From contig SVKO01000001.1 in NCBI GenBank assembly GCA_015068455.1, forward strand, positions 345,170 to 409,169: a DNA stretch of 64,000 nucleotides, in the 5' to 3' direction. Positions 18,933-27,739 of this stretch are shown one piece after another. Origin of the DNA: Oscillospiraceae bacterium. Lineage in GTDB: Bacteria > Bacillota > Clostridia > Oscillospirales > Oscillospiraceae. Position 1 is the stretch's first letter. Each line of letters opens with the position of its first letter. Under the pieces are notes generated by a model. The model was not told the DNA's origin, ran no database searches, and saw only the letters and a list, made by a program, of their open reading frames with translations. A program made the position numbers and the translations under genes.

Positions 18933-19310
18933 TCAATCATCGCTGCTCTGTTTTCTGTTTCGCTCCCGTACAATATAATCAATTTGCCTGCAAACTGCCT
19001 GGAATTCCAGATTTATTTCACGATTGGAATAGCGAAGAACCTTTAATCCGGCATGTTCCAAGACTGCAGTCCTTTGCGCATCGCTCTCCCGTTTCTGTGG
19101 TTCATAGTGTTGGCTGCCGTCGATCTCAACTACCAAGCGTGCTTTGTGGCAATAAAAATCGACAATATAATGACCGATCGTCTTTTGCCTTTGAAACCGA
19201 ACCGGATAATCCCGCAAAAAACAATACCACAGCCGGTTTTCCTGCGGTGTTGCTTGCTTTCGCAGCGTTTTTGCCTTGGAAATCAACGCTTTGTCATAAG
19301 GAAGCGACAT
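18933..19310 (-). CDS. DUF559 (Vsr/PD-(D/E)XK-like) endonuclease-fold protein
   Basis: 125 residues, the size of stand-alone DUF559 proteins. Family motifs are LRKQATPQENRLWYCFLRD, FQRQKTIGHYIVDFYCHKARLVVEIDGSQH and GLKVLRYSNREI. The DFYC...VEIDG pair forms the acidic nuclease-like centre. The base composition is visibly AT-richer than the flanking genes, and the gene sits within an otherwise universal recF-remB junction, next to a MITE-like element; both suggest acquisition. The start overlaps the recF 3' end by 17 bp. Biological role is not established for the family. Confidence 0.85.
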   Translation of the reverse strand: MSLPYDKALISKAKTLRKQATPQENRLWYCFLRDYPVRFQRQKTIGHYIVDFYCHKARLVVEIDGSQHYEPQKRESDAQRTAVLEHAGLKVLRYSNREINLEFQAVCRQIDYIVRERNRKQSSDD

Positions 19311-20421
19311 CGTTCTTCATCTCCCGCACGCTCCCGTTTTCCACCCGGTAGACCCGGCCCAGCTGCGTGACCCGGTCGGTTTCGCAGCAGGTGATGAACA
19401 CCTGGCCGTCGCCGAGGCGGTTGAGCACATAGTCCTGCCGCTGGGCGTCGAGCTCGGAGAGCACGTCGTCGAGCAGCAGCACCGGCTCCTGACCCAGATT
19501 CCTGCGCATGAGCTCGCGCTCGGCCAGCTTGATGGAGATGGCCGCGGTGCGGGTCTGGCCCTGGGAGCCGTAGCTCTTCACCGCCAGGCCGTTGAGCGCG
19601 GCGGACAGATCGTCCTTGTGGGGCCCGGACAGGCACTGCCCGGATTCCAGCTCCGCCCGGGCGTGGGATTTCTGATGCTCCCGCAGCCGGTCATAAAGCA
19701 CGTCCTCGGAAGCAAAAACGTCGTCGATATTGCTCACGCTCCGGTATTCCAGCGTGAGGGTTTCTTTTCCGCCGGAGAAATCGCCGTGGCACAGCCGGGC
19801 GGCCTCGTCCAGCGCCTTGACGTAGCGGGCGCGGTAATGGATGATCCGGGCGCCCAGCCGGGCCATGCGCTCGTTATACTCCGGCAGGACCTCCAAAAGC
19901 CCCGGCTGGAGCATATGATCCTTCAGGATCCGCCCCTTGCGCTCCAGGCAGCGGCCGTATTCCAGCAGCGCGAGCGCGTAGGCCGGCCGGAGCTGGCACA
20001 GGGTATGGTCGATGAGCCTGCGCCGGGCCTGGGCTCCTGCGCGCAGCACCTGCAGATCCTCCGGGCAGAACAGCACCGTGGGAAGCAGGCCTGCCAGATC
20101 GGCGCCCGACTTCTTTTTCACGCCGCCCACATAGAGCTGCCGGGGCCGCCGGGAGGCGAAGATCACCGCCCGCAGGCTCTGGGTCCGCTTTTCGTCAAAC
20201 AGCTCCGCCTGCAGATCGGCAAATTCCGCGCCGAGGCGCACCAGCTCCGCCTGGGATCTGGTGCGGAAGCTCTGCCCCTGACTGAGATAGACGATGGCTT
20301 CCAGGAGATTCGTTTTCCCCTGGGCGTTTTCGCCCACCAGCAGATTGACGCCCGGCGCAAAGGCCGCTTCGGCCCGCTCATAGCTGCGCCAGTCGAAAAG
20401 AGTCAGATTTTTGAGTTTCAT
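19294..20421 (-). CDS. recF: DNA repair and replication protein RecF
   Basis: 375 residues. SMC-like ATPase that helps load RecA at gapped DNA. Walker A is LLVGENAQGKTNLLEAI near the N-terminus, the signature is YGSQGQTRTAAISIKLAE and Walker B is PVLLLDDVLSELD. The ATG at 20421 overlaps rlbA by 4 bp. The C-terminal end (VREMKNDVASL) overlaps the inserted DUF559 gene, so the acquisition may have replaced a few terminal codons. Confidence 0.97.
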   Translation of the reverse strand: MKLKNLTLFDWRSYERAEAAFAPGVNLLVGENAQGKTNLLEAIVYLSQGQSFRTRSQAELVRLGAEFADLQAELFDEKRTQSLRAVIFASRRPRQLYVGGVKKKSGADLAGLLPTVLFCPEDLQVLRAGAQARRRLIDHTLCQLRPAYALALLEYGRCLERKGRILKDHMLQPGLLEVLPEYNERMARLGARIIHYRARYVKALDEAARLCHGDFSGGKETLTLEYRSVSNIDDVFASEDVLYDRLREHQKSHARAELESGQCLSGPHKDDLSAALNGLAVKSYGSQGQTRTAAISIKLAERELMRRNLGQEPVLLLDDVLSELDAQRQDYVLNRLGDGQVFITCCETDRVTQLGRVYRVENGSVREMKNDVASL

Positions 20422-20663
20422 GCGCCTGTAACGTAGTAGCCCTGATCCGAAAGCACCACCCGGTCGCCGGGCCGCAGCTTTTTGCCGCGCTGGGTGCAGA
20501 TTTCACCGTTTACCAGCACCTCGCCGTCCTGGATCATGTTCTTTGCCATACCGCCGGTCTCGGCGGCGTTTGCCAGCTTGAGAAAGCTCTCCAATTTAAT
20601 AAATTCCGTGGTGATGGGAATGGGGATGTCCGATCCGTGCCGGACTCTGACGCGTACCTTCAT
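20418..20663 (-). CDS. rlbA: S4-domain RNA-binding protein RlbA/YaaA
   Basis: 81 residues with a single S4 fold: EFIKLESFLKLANAAETGGMAKNMIQDGEVLVNGEICTQ is the core, split here by the family's short loop, followed by RGKKLRPGDRVVL. It lies between dnaN and recF as in Bacillus, and has been linked to ribosome assembly. It starts 9 bp after the dnaN stop and overlaps recF by 4 bp. Confidence 0.93.
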   Translation of the reverse strand: MKVRVRVRHGSDIPIPITTEFIKLESFLKLANAAETGGMAKNMIQDGEVLVNGEICTQRGKKLRPGDRVVLSDQGYYVTGA

Positions 20664-20672
20664 GGCCGCTCC

Positions 20673-21788
20673 TTACATGCCGGCCTTCAGGCGCACCGGC
20701 AGGACCATGTAGGCGAAATCCTTCTCGCTGCCCTCGCAGGGGGTAAGCACAATGGGACTCAGGGCGTTGGACAGCTCCAGCATGACCTCGCCGGTGGGCA
20801 CGGCGCGCAGGGCGTCGAGCAGATAGCGGCAGTTGAAGCCGATCTCCAGATCCTTGCCGTCGCCGGTCATGGAGCACACGTCGTGGGCGGCGCCCACGGT
20901 GGTGACGGTGCGGAAGTCGGCGCGGTCCTGGGAAAAGACGCAGCGCACGGGGCTCTTGACCTTCTCCGAGACAATCAGACTGACGCGTTCGATGGAATCC
21001 GTCAGCGCCGCCACGTTGGCGCACAGGGAAATGGGATGGAACTCCGGCATGACCCGGCGCCAATCCATGAATTCGCCCTCCAGAATGCGGCAGACCAGGG
21101 TGGTGGGGCCCATTTCAAATAAGATGTGGCGTGGACCGAGGGTGAACACCGCCGGCTCGTCGCTGTCGTCCAGGATTTTCTCCACCTCGCGCAGGGCGTC
21201 GGCGGGCACGACAAACTTCAGCAGCCGTCCTGTCTGCTCGGCGGGATGATAGCTGCGCCTGGCCAGACGGAAGCCGTCCACCGCCACCATGGTGATGGCG
21301 TCGTTCTCAACCTCGACGAGGCAGCCGGTCAGGATGGGCCGGGCCAGGTTCTGGGAAACGGAGAACAGGGTGCCGGAGATGAGCTCGCGCAGCTCCTTTT
21401 GAGGGATGCGGATGCCGTTGGTGAACTCCACGTCCGGCAGTTCCGGATACTCCTCGGCGTCGATGGCCATGATGGAGAAGGAGGAGATGCCGCTGCGGAT
21501 ATTGACCTTGCGCCCTTCGTCCATGGAGAAGGAAACGTCTTCGTCCGGCAGTTTGCGGACGATGTCGAAGAACAGCCGCGCCGGCATGACGCAGACGCCC
21601 GGCTCCTCGATTTCCGCCTCCACCCGGACGGTGACGCCCGTCTCCAGATTGAAGCCGGTGAGCTGCAGATCCTCCCCCGCGCGGACATGGATGCCCTCCA
21701 GGGCGGGAATGGCGCTCTTGGGAGCGACGGTGCGGATGGCCACCGCAATGGCGGAGGAGAGCTTGGCTTTTTCACAGGTGAATTTCAT
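20673..21788 (-). CDS. dnaN: DNA polymerase III beta subunit (sliding clamp)
   Basis: 371 residues, three clamp domains. Characteristic segments include AIRTVAPKSAIPALEGI, FDIVRKLPDEDVSF, RPILTGCLVEVENDAITMVAVDGFRLA and the C-terminal YMVLPVRL. It forms the ring that tethers polymerase III and recruits partners. AGGAGG precedes the ATG. It is separated from dnaA by a 233-bp gap carrying the DnaA-box cluster. Confidence 0.98.
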   Translation of the reverse strand: MKFTCEKAKLSSAIAVAIRTVAPKSAIPALEGIHVRAGEDLQLTGFNLETGVTVRVEAEIEEPGVCVMPARLFFDIVRKLPDEDVSFSMDEGRKVNIRSGISSFSIMAIDAEEYPELPDVEFTNGIRIPQKELRELISGTLFSVSQNLARPILTGCLVEVENDAITMVAVDGFRLARRSYHPAEQTGRLLKFVVPADALREVEKILDDSDEPAVFTLGPRHILFEMGPTTLVCRILEGEFMDWRRVMPEFHPISLCANVAALTDSIERVSLIVSEKVKSPVRCVFSQDRADFRTVTTVGAAHDVCSMTGDGKDLEIGFNCRYLLDALRAVPTGEVMLELSNALSPIVLTPCEGSEKDFAYMVLPVRLKAGM

Positions 21789-21805
21789 AACAGAACCTCC
21801 TGTTC

Positions 21806-21825
21806 TTCCTTCCGATAGGAAGGAA
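21806..21825 (-). other. Perfect hairpin in the dnaN leader
   Basis: TTCCTTCC-GATA-GGAAGGAA, an exact 8-bp stem between the DnaA-box cluster and the dnaN ribosome site. It lacks a T tract, so it is more likely a leader structure than a terminator. Confidence 0.5.
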
Positions 21826-21864
21826 TGTAAATTAGTTAGCAGTAATAGCAGTAGTACGAACGAA

Positions 21865-22021
21865 TGTGGAAAAGGCGCAGAAGCAAAGCAAAATCAAGGA
21901 AAGTTTTTTCACAGGCAGTTGTGAAAGAAAAATGACTTTTTCACATGCCGGATTCTTGCCGGCCGCGGGGAAGCGGCTTTCCACATCAGATTTTCAAATT
22001 TACACAGCCGCCTGTGGAATA
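21865..22021. other. DnaA-box cluster, likely part of oriC
   Basis: At least five sites close to TTATCCACA lie within 157 bp: 21865-21873 (TTTTCCACA on the minus strand), 21906-21914 and 21938-21946 (TTTTTCACA), 21977-21985 (CTTTCCACA) and 22013-22021 (TATTCCACA on the minus strand). Weaker ones are at 21921 and 21999. Placement between dnaA and dnaN matches the second half of bipartite Firmicute origins. The adjacent stretch 21826-21864 and the TTTTCAAATTTA tract at 21991 are AT-richer and could unwind. Confidence 0.75.
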
Positions 22022-23335
22022 TCAGAGGCGGTTATTGATGTTGGCGGTGATGTCGCGCAGGGTGTTTTTCATGCCGGAGGCGGGATCGTTCACCAAATTC
22101 TCCACCTTGCGGATGGAATGGATGACGGTGGCGTGGTCCCGGCCGAATTCCTTGCCGATGTCCGGCAGGCTGCACTGGGTCAGATTGCGGATCAGGTACA
22201 TGGCGATCTGCCGCGCCTCGGCCGTGCCCTTGTTGCGCAGGCTGCCGCGCAGGATATGCTCTTCAATGGAAAAATACCGGCTGACCTCGGAGATGATGAG
22301 CGACGGCGTCGGCAGGGAGGAGGCCCCATCCTTATACATGTCTTTGATGGCCCGGGAGACGTTCGCCACGTCCAGGGGCATGTTGTCCAGATCCCGGTAG
22401 GCGGTGATTTTTTTGACGGTGCCCTCGATCTGCCGGATGTTGTTTGTGATGTTTTCGGCGATGTAGGAGCACACGTCGTCGCCGATGTCGACGCCCAGCG
22501 CCACGGCCTTGTTTTTGATGATGGCCATGCGGGTCTCGTAATCGGGGGGCTGGATGTCGGCGATCAGACCCCACTCAAAGCGGGTCTTGAGCCGGTCCTC
22601 CAGCTTCAGCATGGCCGAAGGCGGCTGATCCGAGGTGAGCACGATCTGCTTGTGGTTCTCATACAGCGCATTGAAGGTATTGAAGAATTCCTCCTGGGTG
22701 GAGTCCTTGCCGGCGATGAAGTGGATATCGTCCACCAGGAACAGGTCGGCATTGCGGTATTTGGTGCGGAATTCCATGTTGCGGCCTTCGCGCAGGGCGG
22801 CGATCATTTCGTTGGTGAACTGATCGCCCCGGATATAGACGATGTTGAACTCCGGATGCTGGGCATGGATCTCCGCGGCGATGGCATAGAGCAGATGGGT
22901 CTTGCCCAGGCCGGATTCGCCGTAGATGAACAGGGGGTTGTAGGCGTCGGCGGGCTTGTTGGCCACCGCCAGCGCGGCGCCGTGGGCAAAGCGGTTGGAG
23001 GCGCCCACCACAAAGCTTTTGAAGGTGAACTGGGGATTATTGACGATGAAATCGGGATGCTCGGTTTTTTCTGTCAGGGCCTTTCGGTCTTCCTCCCCCA
23101 GAAGGACCACGTCCACATCCATATCGAACAGCACCTGCATGGCGTCCTTGATATAGGGGATCCAGCGGCGCTGGATGGTCTCGCGGCGGAATTCCGACGG
23201 AGATAAGACGGACATACGCGTATCGGTCAGCTCCAGGATCTCCGCATCGTCGAACCAGGTGGCCACGACGGTGGAGGTGAGCTGCTGCTCCAGATAATTC
23301 AGGACCTTTGCCCAGACATAGGCAGAAGAATACAT
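22022..23335 (-). CDS. dnaA: Chromosomal replication initiator DnaA
   Basis: 437 residues. Domain I (1-85) begins YSSAYVWAKVLNYLEQQ, and the AAA+ domain has Walker A NPLFIYGESGLGKTHLL, Walker B LFLVDDIHF and sensor motifs. Domain IV carries the DnaA signature GRDHATVIHSIRKVENL for box recognition. The ATG at 23335 is chosen for its AAAGGAG site and the conserved N-terminus; a longer in-frame start gives a poor leader. It heads the cluster and has its own promoter. Confidence 0.98.
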   Translation of the reverse strand: MYSSAYVWAKVLNYLEQQLTSTVVATWFDDAEILELTDTRMSVLSPSEFRRETIQRRWIPYIKDAMQVLFDMDVDVVLLGEEDRKALTEKTEHPDFIVNNPQFTFKSFVVGASNRFAHGAALAVANKPADAYNPLFIYGESGLGKTHLLYAIAAEIHAQHPEFNIVYIRGDQFTNEMIAALREGRNMEFRTKYRNADLFLVDDIHFIAGKDSTQEEFFNTFNALYENHKQIVLTSDQPPSAMLKLEDRLKTRFEWGLIADIQPPDYETRMAIIKNKAVALGVDIGDDVCSYIAENITNNIRQIEGTVKKITAYRDLDNMPLDVANVSRAIKDMYKDGASSLPTPSLIISEVSRYFSIEEHILRGSLRNKGTAEARQIAMYLIRNLTQCSLPDIGKEFGRDHATVIHSIRKVENLVNDPASGMKNTLRDITANINNRL

Positions 23336-23410
23336 GAAATGCTCCTTTCCGAATGACGAACGCCGAACGGCGGGCGGCGCGCGAGAGCGCACGCTCCCCC
23401 ATTATTTTTA

Positions 23411-23446
23411 TGTGGATATTTTATCATATTTTTGCACATCTGACAA
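23411..23446 (-). promoter_or_regulatory. dnaA promoter with overlapping DnaA-box-like site
   Basis: Minus-strand TTGTCA (23441-23446) and TAAAAT (23418-23423) with 17-bp spacing. TGTGGATAT at 23411-23419, one mismatch from a DnaA box, touches the -10 element, the arrangement expected for autoregulation. Confidence 0.7.
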
Positions 23447-23571
23447 GGGAAAAACGTCGGTTTTTGTAAACATACAATTAAAATAAAGAAATTGGCGGAA
23501 AACGGGCGATTGCAGACTGTATTTTTGTGCAAATAAACGGCACACGATTCGTGGTTTTCGGGCCCGGACAG

Positions 23572-23606
23572 GACAAAAGCCCTCCCTTTTCGGGAAGGCT
23601 TTTGTC
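23572..23606 (-). terminator. Terminator of the aldo/keto reductase gene
   Basis: GACAAAAGCC pairs with GGCTTTTGTC around a GGGAA/TTCCC inner stem. It separates the reductase from the dnaA promoter. Confidence 0.75.
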
Positions 23607-23626
23607 TGCGGCGGTTCGGAAAAGGA

Positions 23627-24610
23627 TCAGAGGGCGTCGTCACCCTCCAGAAATCGCAGATCCTCCGGGCTGAGGGGGTCGAGACTCGCGGCGATGTTCC
23701 GGCGCATCCGGTCCGGCGAGCCGGTGGCGCACACGGCGAAGAGGTTCATTTCCGACGAGAAGACGTAGCGCATGGCGATATACGAAACGATGCAGCCGTC
23801 CCGCTCCGCCAGGATCTCCGCCCTGCGCAGGCGCTCCATGTTGCCCGCGGACAGATAACCCTTTTGGGCCGGCGCATCGAGGACGGCGCGGGCGGCTTCA
23901 TAGTCCCCTGCGCGGAAGCGGCCGCTGGAAAAGCCCCGGCTCAGGCTGGAATAGGCCACCAAGGGCATTCCGGTCTGCCGGTACCAGCGCCGGTCCGCCG
24001 CGGCGGCGGGGCCGGACACGGTGACGCAGCCGCCGCCCCAGGGATCGGCCTCCTGCACCGCCAGGCCGTAGTGGGGGCTGGAGACGGAAAAGCCCTCCAT
24101 GCCGTGGGCCGCTGCCCAGGCGTTTGCTTCCGTGATGCGCGCCACGGTCCAGTTGGACACGCCGAAGCAGCGGATCTTCCCCGCCGCCTTGCATTCGTTC
24201 AGGCAGGTCATGTATTCGGAAATGGGGGTGCCGGGATCGTCCCGGTGCAGCAGGTAGACGTCGATATGGTCCGTGCGCAGCTGCCGCAGGCTTTCGGAAA
24301 GCTCCTGCTCGATCACTTGCCGGTCCAGGTGCACCACACCGTTTTTCAGATCGCCGCATTTGCTCAGCACCACGAGCTGCTCCCGGTTGCCCCGGGCGGC
24401 CATCCAGCGGCCCAGGACGCCCTCGGCCCTGCCGTAGCCCCGGGCGGTGTCATAGGCGGTGATCCCCAGATCGAACATGGCGTCGAGCAATGGGAAGCAG
24501 TCCTCCCCCGCCAGCATCGGCGCGTTGGCCGTGCCGAAGAAAATGCGCGAGGCCATGGGACTGACGCCGGGAAAGGGGGCATAGGCAGGCCGGATCATGG
24601 AATCATTCAT
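23627..24610 (-). CDS. Aldo/keto reductase
   Basis: 327 residues, TIM-barrel NAD(P)H-dependent oxidoreductase. The catalytic tetrad is visible as Asp54 and Tyr59 (YDTARGYG), Lys84 (LSKCGD) and His122 (LLHRDDP). GVSNWTVARI is the usual barrel strand. The ATG at 24610 has AAAGGAG seven bases upstream. The substrate cannot be predicted. It follows the fructokinase gene on the same strand and might be read through from the PTS operon. Confidence 0.88.
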   Translation of the reverse strand: MNDSMIRPAYAPFPGVSPMASRIFFGTANAPMLAGEDCFPLLDAMFDLGITAYDTARGYGRAEGVLGRWMAARGNREQLVVLSKCGDLKNGVVHLDRQVIEQELSESLRQLRTDHIDVYLLHRDDPGTPISEYMTCLNECKAAGKIRCFGVSNWTVARITEANAWAAAHGMEGFSVSSPHYGLAVQEADPWGGGCVTVSGPAAAADRRWYRQTGMPLVAYSSLSRGFSSGRFRAGDYEAARAVLDAPAQKGYLSAGNMERLRRAEILAERDGCIVSYIAMRYVFSSEMNLFAVCATGSPDRMRRNIAASLDPLSPEDLRFLEGDDAL

Positions 24611-24654
24611 GGAAAATCTCCTTTGTGAACTTTCGTTCTGCTTGCGTTTGGATG

Positions 24655-24684
24655 CGCCCCCTGTGCAGGTTTGCACAGGGGGCG
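24655..24684 (-). terminator. Strong hairpin after the fructokinase gene
   Basis: A 13-bp stem carrying CGCCCCCTGTGCA with a four-base loop. It lacks a T tract on the minus strand, so termination may be partial and allow read-through into the reductase gene. Confidence 0.5.
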
Positions 24685-24690
24685 TCTGAT

Positions 24691-25659
24691 TTACATTTTT
24701 GCCAGGATCTCCTCCACCTGGGCCCGCGTGGGCATGACCCGCAGGGCGCCCTTTTTCGTGGTGACCAGATAGGCCGCCGCGTTGGCGAAGCGGAGCATGT
24801 CGCCCAGCGCGGCCCCGGTCAGACCGTCCAGGCCGCGGGAGAGCAGGAAGTCCAGCATGCAGGCGCAGAAGGTGTCCCCCGCGCCGGTGGTCTCGATGGT
24901 GCCGCCGAGACGGCAGCCGTCGCGCCAGACCTTGACGCCCCCGTAATAGGCATAACTGCCGCCGGGGCCGGCGGTCAGGCAGATCAGCCGCAGGTTGGGG
25001 AATTTCTCCTTCAAAATCGCCGCGCCGGCGTCGAAATCCGGCGTCCCGGTGAGAAATTCCACCTCGTTGTCAGAGATCTTCACCGCGTCGCATTGGGCCA
25101 TGCCCCATTCGATCTGCGCCTTTGCCGCCGCCGCGCTTGGCCACAGGGGCGGGCGCAGGTTGGGGTCGTAGGTGATCATGGCCCCGGCTTCCCGGGCAAG
25201 CGCCAGGGCCCGATGGGTGGCGGAGCGCACGGGCTCGTCGGTCAGGCTCAGGGAGCCGAAGTGGAAGATCCGGCTGTCGCGGATCAGGGCCTCGTCCAGA
25301 TCCTCCGGGGCCAGGCGCACGTCCGCGCCGGGCTTGCGGTAGAAGCTGAAGCTGCGGTCGCCGTCGGGCTTCGTGTGCACCACCGCCAGGGTGGTGGGGA
25401 TCTCCGGGTCCCGGCGCAGGCCACGGGGATCGATGCCCGCCTCCACGATGGCGGCCTCCAGCTGGTCGCCGAAGCTGTCCGCGCCCACCTTGCCCAGGAA
25501 GGCGCAGGAGCGGCCCAGCTTGCGCAGCATGGCCAGCACGTTGCAGGGCGCGCCGCCGGGGTTGGCCTCCAGCAGGGGGTTTCCCTGGCTGCTCAGGCCG
25601 CAGGAGGTGAAGTCGATGAGCAGCTCGCCCAGGGCGACGACGTCAAATGTCCTGCCCAT
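24691..25659 (-). CDS. scrK: PfkB-family fructokinase
   Basis: 322 residues. ATP-dependent phosphorylation of fructose is likely. PfkB signatures are GGAPCNVLAMLRKLG near the N-terminus and TIETTGAGDTFCACML near the C-terminus, the latter with the catalytic Asp and anion hole. GELLIDF at the start is typical of ScrK-like kinases. It follows ptsI by 1 bp and lies in the same gene group as an amylosucrase, whose product is free fructose. That linkage supports the substrate call. Confidence 0.85.
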   Translation of the reverse strand: MGRTFDVVALGELLIDFTSCGLSSQGNPLLEANPGGAPCNVLAMLRKLGRSCAFLGKVGADSFGDQLEAAIVEAGIDPRGLRRDPEIPTTLAVVHTKPDGDRSFSFYRKPGADVRLAPEDLDEALIRDSRIFHFGSLSLTDEPVRSATHRALALAREAGAMITYDPNLRPPLWPSAAAAKAQIEWGMAQCDAVKISDNEVEFLTGTPDFDAGAAILKEKFPNLRLICLTAGPGGSYAYYGGVKVWRDGCRLGGTIETTGAGDTFCACMLDFLLSRGLDGLTGAALGDMLRFANAAAYLVTTKKGALRVMPTRAQVEEILAKM

Positions 25660-25660
25660 C

Positions 25661-27340
25661 TCAGATGGTATTCTGGTCGGACAGCAGGTCCGCCAGCAGC
25701 TCCTCGCGCACGGCGCTCACGTCGGTCTCGCGGACCTTCTTGCGCAGGGGCAGCACGGCGCGCGGGCTGACGGACAGCTCGTCGATGCCGATGGAGAGGA
25801 AGGTCTCCGTCAGGGCCAGATCCGCGCCCAGCTCGCCGCAGATGCCCACCCAGATGCCGTTGGCGTGGGCGTTGTCGGCGACCATCTTCAGCAGCCGCAG
25901 CACGGCGGGATGGTGGGGGTTGAAGAAGCGGCCCAGGTCGTTGTTCTGGCGGTCGCAGGCCAGGGTGTACTGGGTCAGGTCGTTGGTGCCGCAGGAGAAG
26001 AAGTCCACTTCCTTGGCCAGCCGGTCGGACATGACGGCGGCGGCGGGGGTCTCGATCATGATGCCCAGATCCACGTTCTCGTCGAAGGGGATGCCTTCGG
26101 CGGTGAGCTCGTCCATGACCTGACGGCACATCTTCTTGGCCTCCTTGACCTCCCAGACGCTGGTGACCATGGGGAACATGATGCTAAGGCGGCCGTAGGC
26201 GGAGGCGCGGTAGAGGGCGCGCAGCTGGGTGCGGAAGATCTCGGGCCGGTTCAGACAGATGCGCAGGGCGCGGTTGCCCAGGGCGGGGTTCTCCTCCTGG
26301 GGCAGGTTGAAGTAGCCGATCTGCTTGTCCGCGCCGATGTCCAGGGTGCGGATGACGACCTCCTTGCCGCCCATGTCGGACAGGACCTTCTTATAGGCCT
26401 CGAACTGGTAGTCCTCGGAGGGATAGTCGTCGCAGTTGAGGTAGAGGAACTCGCTGCGGAACAATCCGATGCCGCCGGCGTCGTTGGAGAGCACGGGGTG
26501 CACGTCGTCCGGAGAGCCGATGTTGCAGTAGATGCGCACGTTCTGGCCGTCCCTGGTCACGTTGGGCAGGCCCTTGAGCTGCTCGAGCAGGGCCTGGAAG
26601 CGGAGCTGCTCCTCCCGCTTGGCCATGAGGTAGGTGGCGGTGGCCTCGTCGGGATCGACGACCACGTTGCCGGTGGAGCCGTCCACGATGACCGGCCTGC
26701 CCTCATACTCGGCCTTGAGCTGATCGCCCACGCCGATGATGGCGGGGATGCCCATGGTGCGGGCCAGGATGGCGGTGTGGCTGGAGCCGGAGCCGCCCTC
26801 GGTGATGAAGCCGAGGATCTTGCTCTTGTCGAGCTGAACGGTCTCGGAGGGGGCCAGGTCGTCGGCGGCCAGGATGACGGGCACCGGGGAGTCGATGCCG
26901 CCCTGGGCCACGCCGGACAGGATGGAGATGATGCGGCCGGACACGTCCCTGACGTCGGCGGCACGGGCCTGCATATAGGCGTCGTCCATGCAGGCGAACA
27001 TCTCGGCGAACTGGGCGGCCACGTCGGTGACGGCGGCCTCGGCGTTGTTGGCGCCTTCGCAGATCAGCTCCTGGATGGCCTCCTCAAAGTCCAGGTCCTC
27101 GGCCATCAGCTGGTGGGTCTCGAAGAGCGCGGCGGCCTCGTCGCCGGCCTCGGCACGGGCCTTTTCAGCCAGCACGGCCAGCTGCTCGACGGCGGTGGCC
27201 TGGGCTGCCTTGAAGCGCGCGAACTCCGCCTGGGGATCCTCGACGGTATAGCGGCGCAGGGTGGCCTTGGCGCGCTGATAGAAGTAAAGCGGACCCGCGG
27301 CGACGCCGGTGGATACGCCCTTGCCTTGGATCGAAATCAT
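25661..27340 (-). CDS. ptsI: PTS enzyme I (PEP-protein phosphotransferase)
   Basis: 559 residues, slightly short for enzyme I. It takes phosphate from phosphoenolpyruvate and passes it to HPr. The phosphorylated histidine is His188 in GGSGSSHTAILAR. The PEP-binding barrel has LFRSEFLYL, VVIRTLDIGADK, and the catalytic cysteine region DFFSCGTNDLTQYTLA. It lies between ptsH and the fructokinase gene in one operon. Intercistronic hairpins at about 27380-27435 lie in the 109-bp gap from ptsH. Confidence 0.96.
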   Translation of the reverse strand: MISIQGKGVSTGVAAGPLYFYQRAKATLRRYTVEDPQAEFARFKAAQATAVEQLAVLAEKARAEAGDEAAALFETHQLMAEDLDFEEAIQELICEGANNAEAAVTDVAAQFAEMFACMDDAYMQARAADVRDVSGRIISILSGVAQGGIDSPVPVILAADDLAPSETVQLDKSKILGFITEGGSGSSHTAILARTMGIPAIIGVGDQLKAEYEGRPVIVDGSTGNVVVDPDEATATYLMAKREEQLRFQALLEQLKGLPNVTRDGQNVRIYCNIGSPDDVHPVLSNDAGGIGLFRSEFLYLNCDDYPSEDYQFEAYKKVLSDMGGKEVVIRTLDIGADKQIGYFNLPQEENPALGNRALRICLNRPEIFRTQLRALYRASAYGRLSIMFPMVTSVWEVKEAKKMCRQVMDELTAEGIPFDENVDLGIMIETPAAAVMSDRLAKEVDFFSCGTNDLTQYTLACDRQNNDLGRFFNPHHPAVLRLLKMVADNAHANGIWVGICGELGADLALTETFLSIGIDELSVSPRAVLPLRKKVRETDVSAVREELLADLLSDQNTI

Positions 27341-27449
27341 AGGGTTCTCCTTTCGTTTCTTCTTGATGAAAGATGCATCCGCCCCCGCGGGTGCGGAAAA
27401 TCCGGCAAAGGGCTGCCCCGGAATGAGACAGCCCCTGCCGTTGCGTTGT

Positions 27450-27710
27450 TTACAGATTGTTCTTGAAGAAATCCTCGATGGCGGCGGCGACGGCTTCCTC
27501 GTCTCCGCCCTCCACGGCCACGGTGACGGTGTCGCCCTGCTTGATGCCCATGCCCATCAGGGCCATGAGCTTGAGGGCGTTGACCGATTTCTCACCCTTG
27601 GTAATGGTGACGGTGGAGCCCGCGAACTTCTTGATCTCCTTGACAAGGATGCCGGCGGGACGGGCATGGATGCCGACGGGATCGGTGATGACGTAATCAA
27701 ATGACTTCAT
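27450..27710 (-). CDS. ptsH: HPr phosphocarrier protein lacking the regulatory serine
   Basis: 86 residues. His15 in GIHARPA is the phosphate carrier site. The segment that holds Ser46 in Bacillus HPr (NLKSIMGVMSLG) reads NALKLMALMGMG, so the regulatory serine aligns with Lys47. HPr kinase could not phosphorylate this protein there, and it should not act as CcpA corepressor. A second HPr with the serine may exist elsewhere in the genome. It lies between the EII gene and ptsI. Confidence 0.95.
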   Translation of the reverse strand: MKSFDYVITDPVGIHARPAGILVKEIKKFAGSTVTITKGEKSVNALKLMALMGMGIKQGDTVTVAVEGGDEEAVAAAIEDFFKNNL

Positions 27711-27739
27711 ATTTTATTCCTCCTTTGGAATGATTTGAC

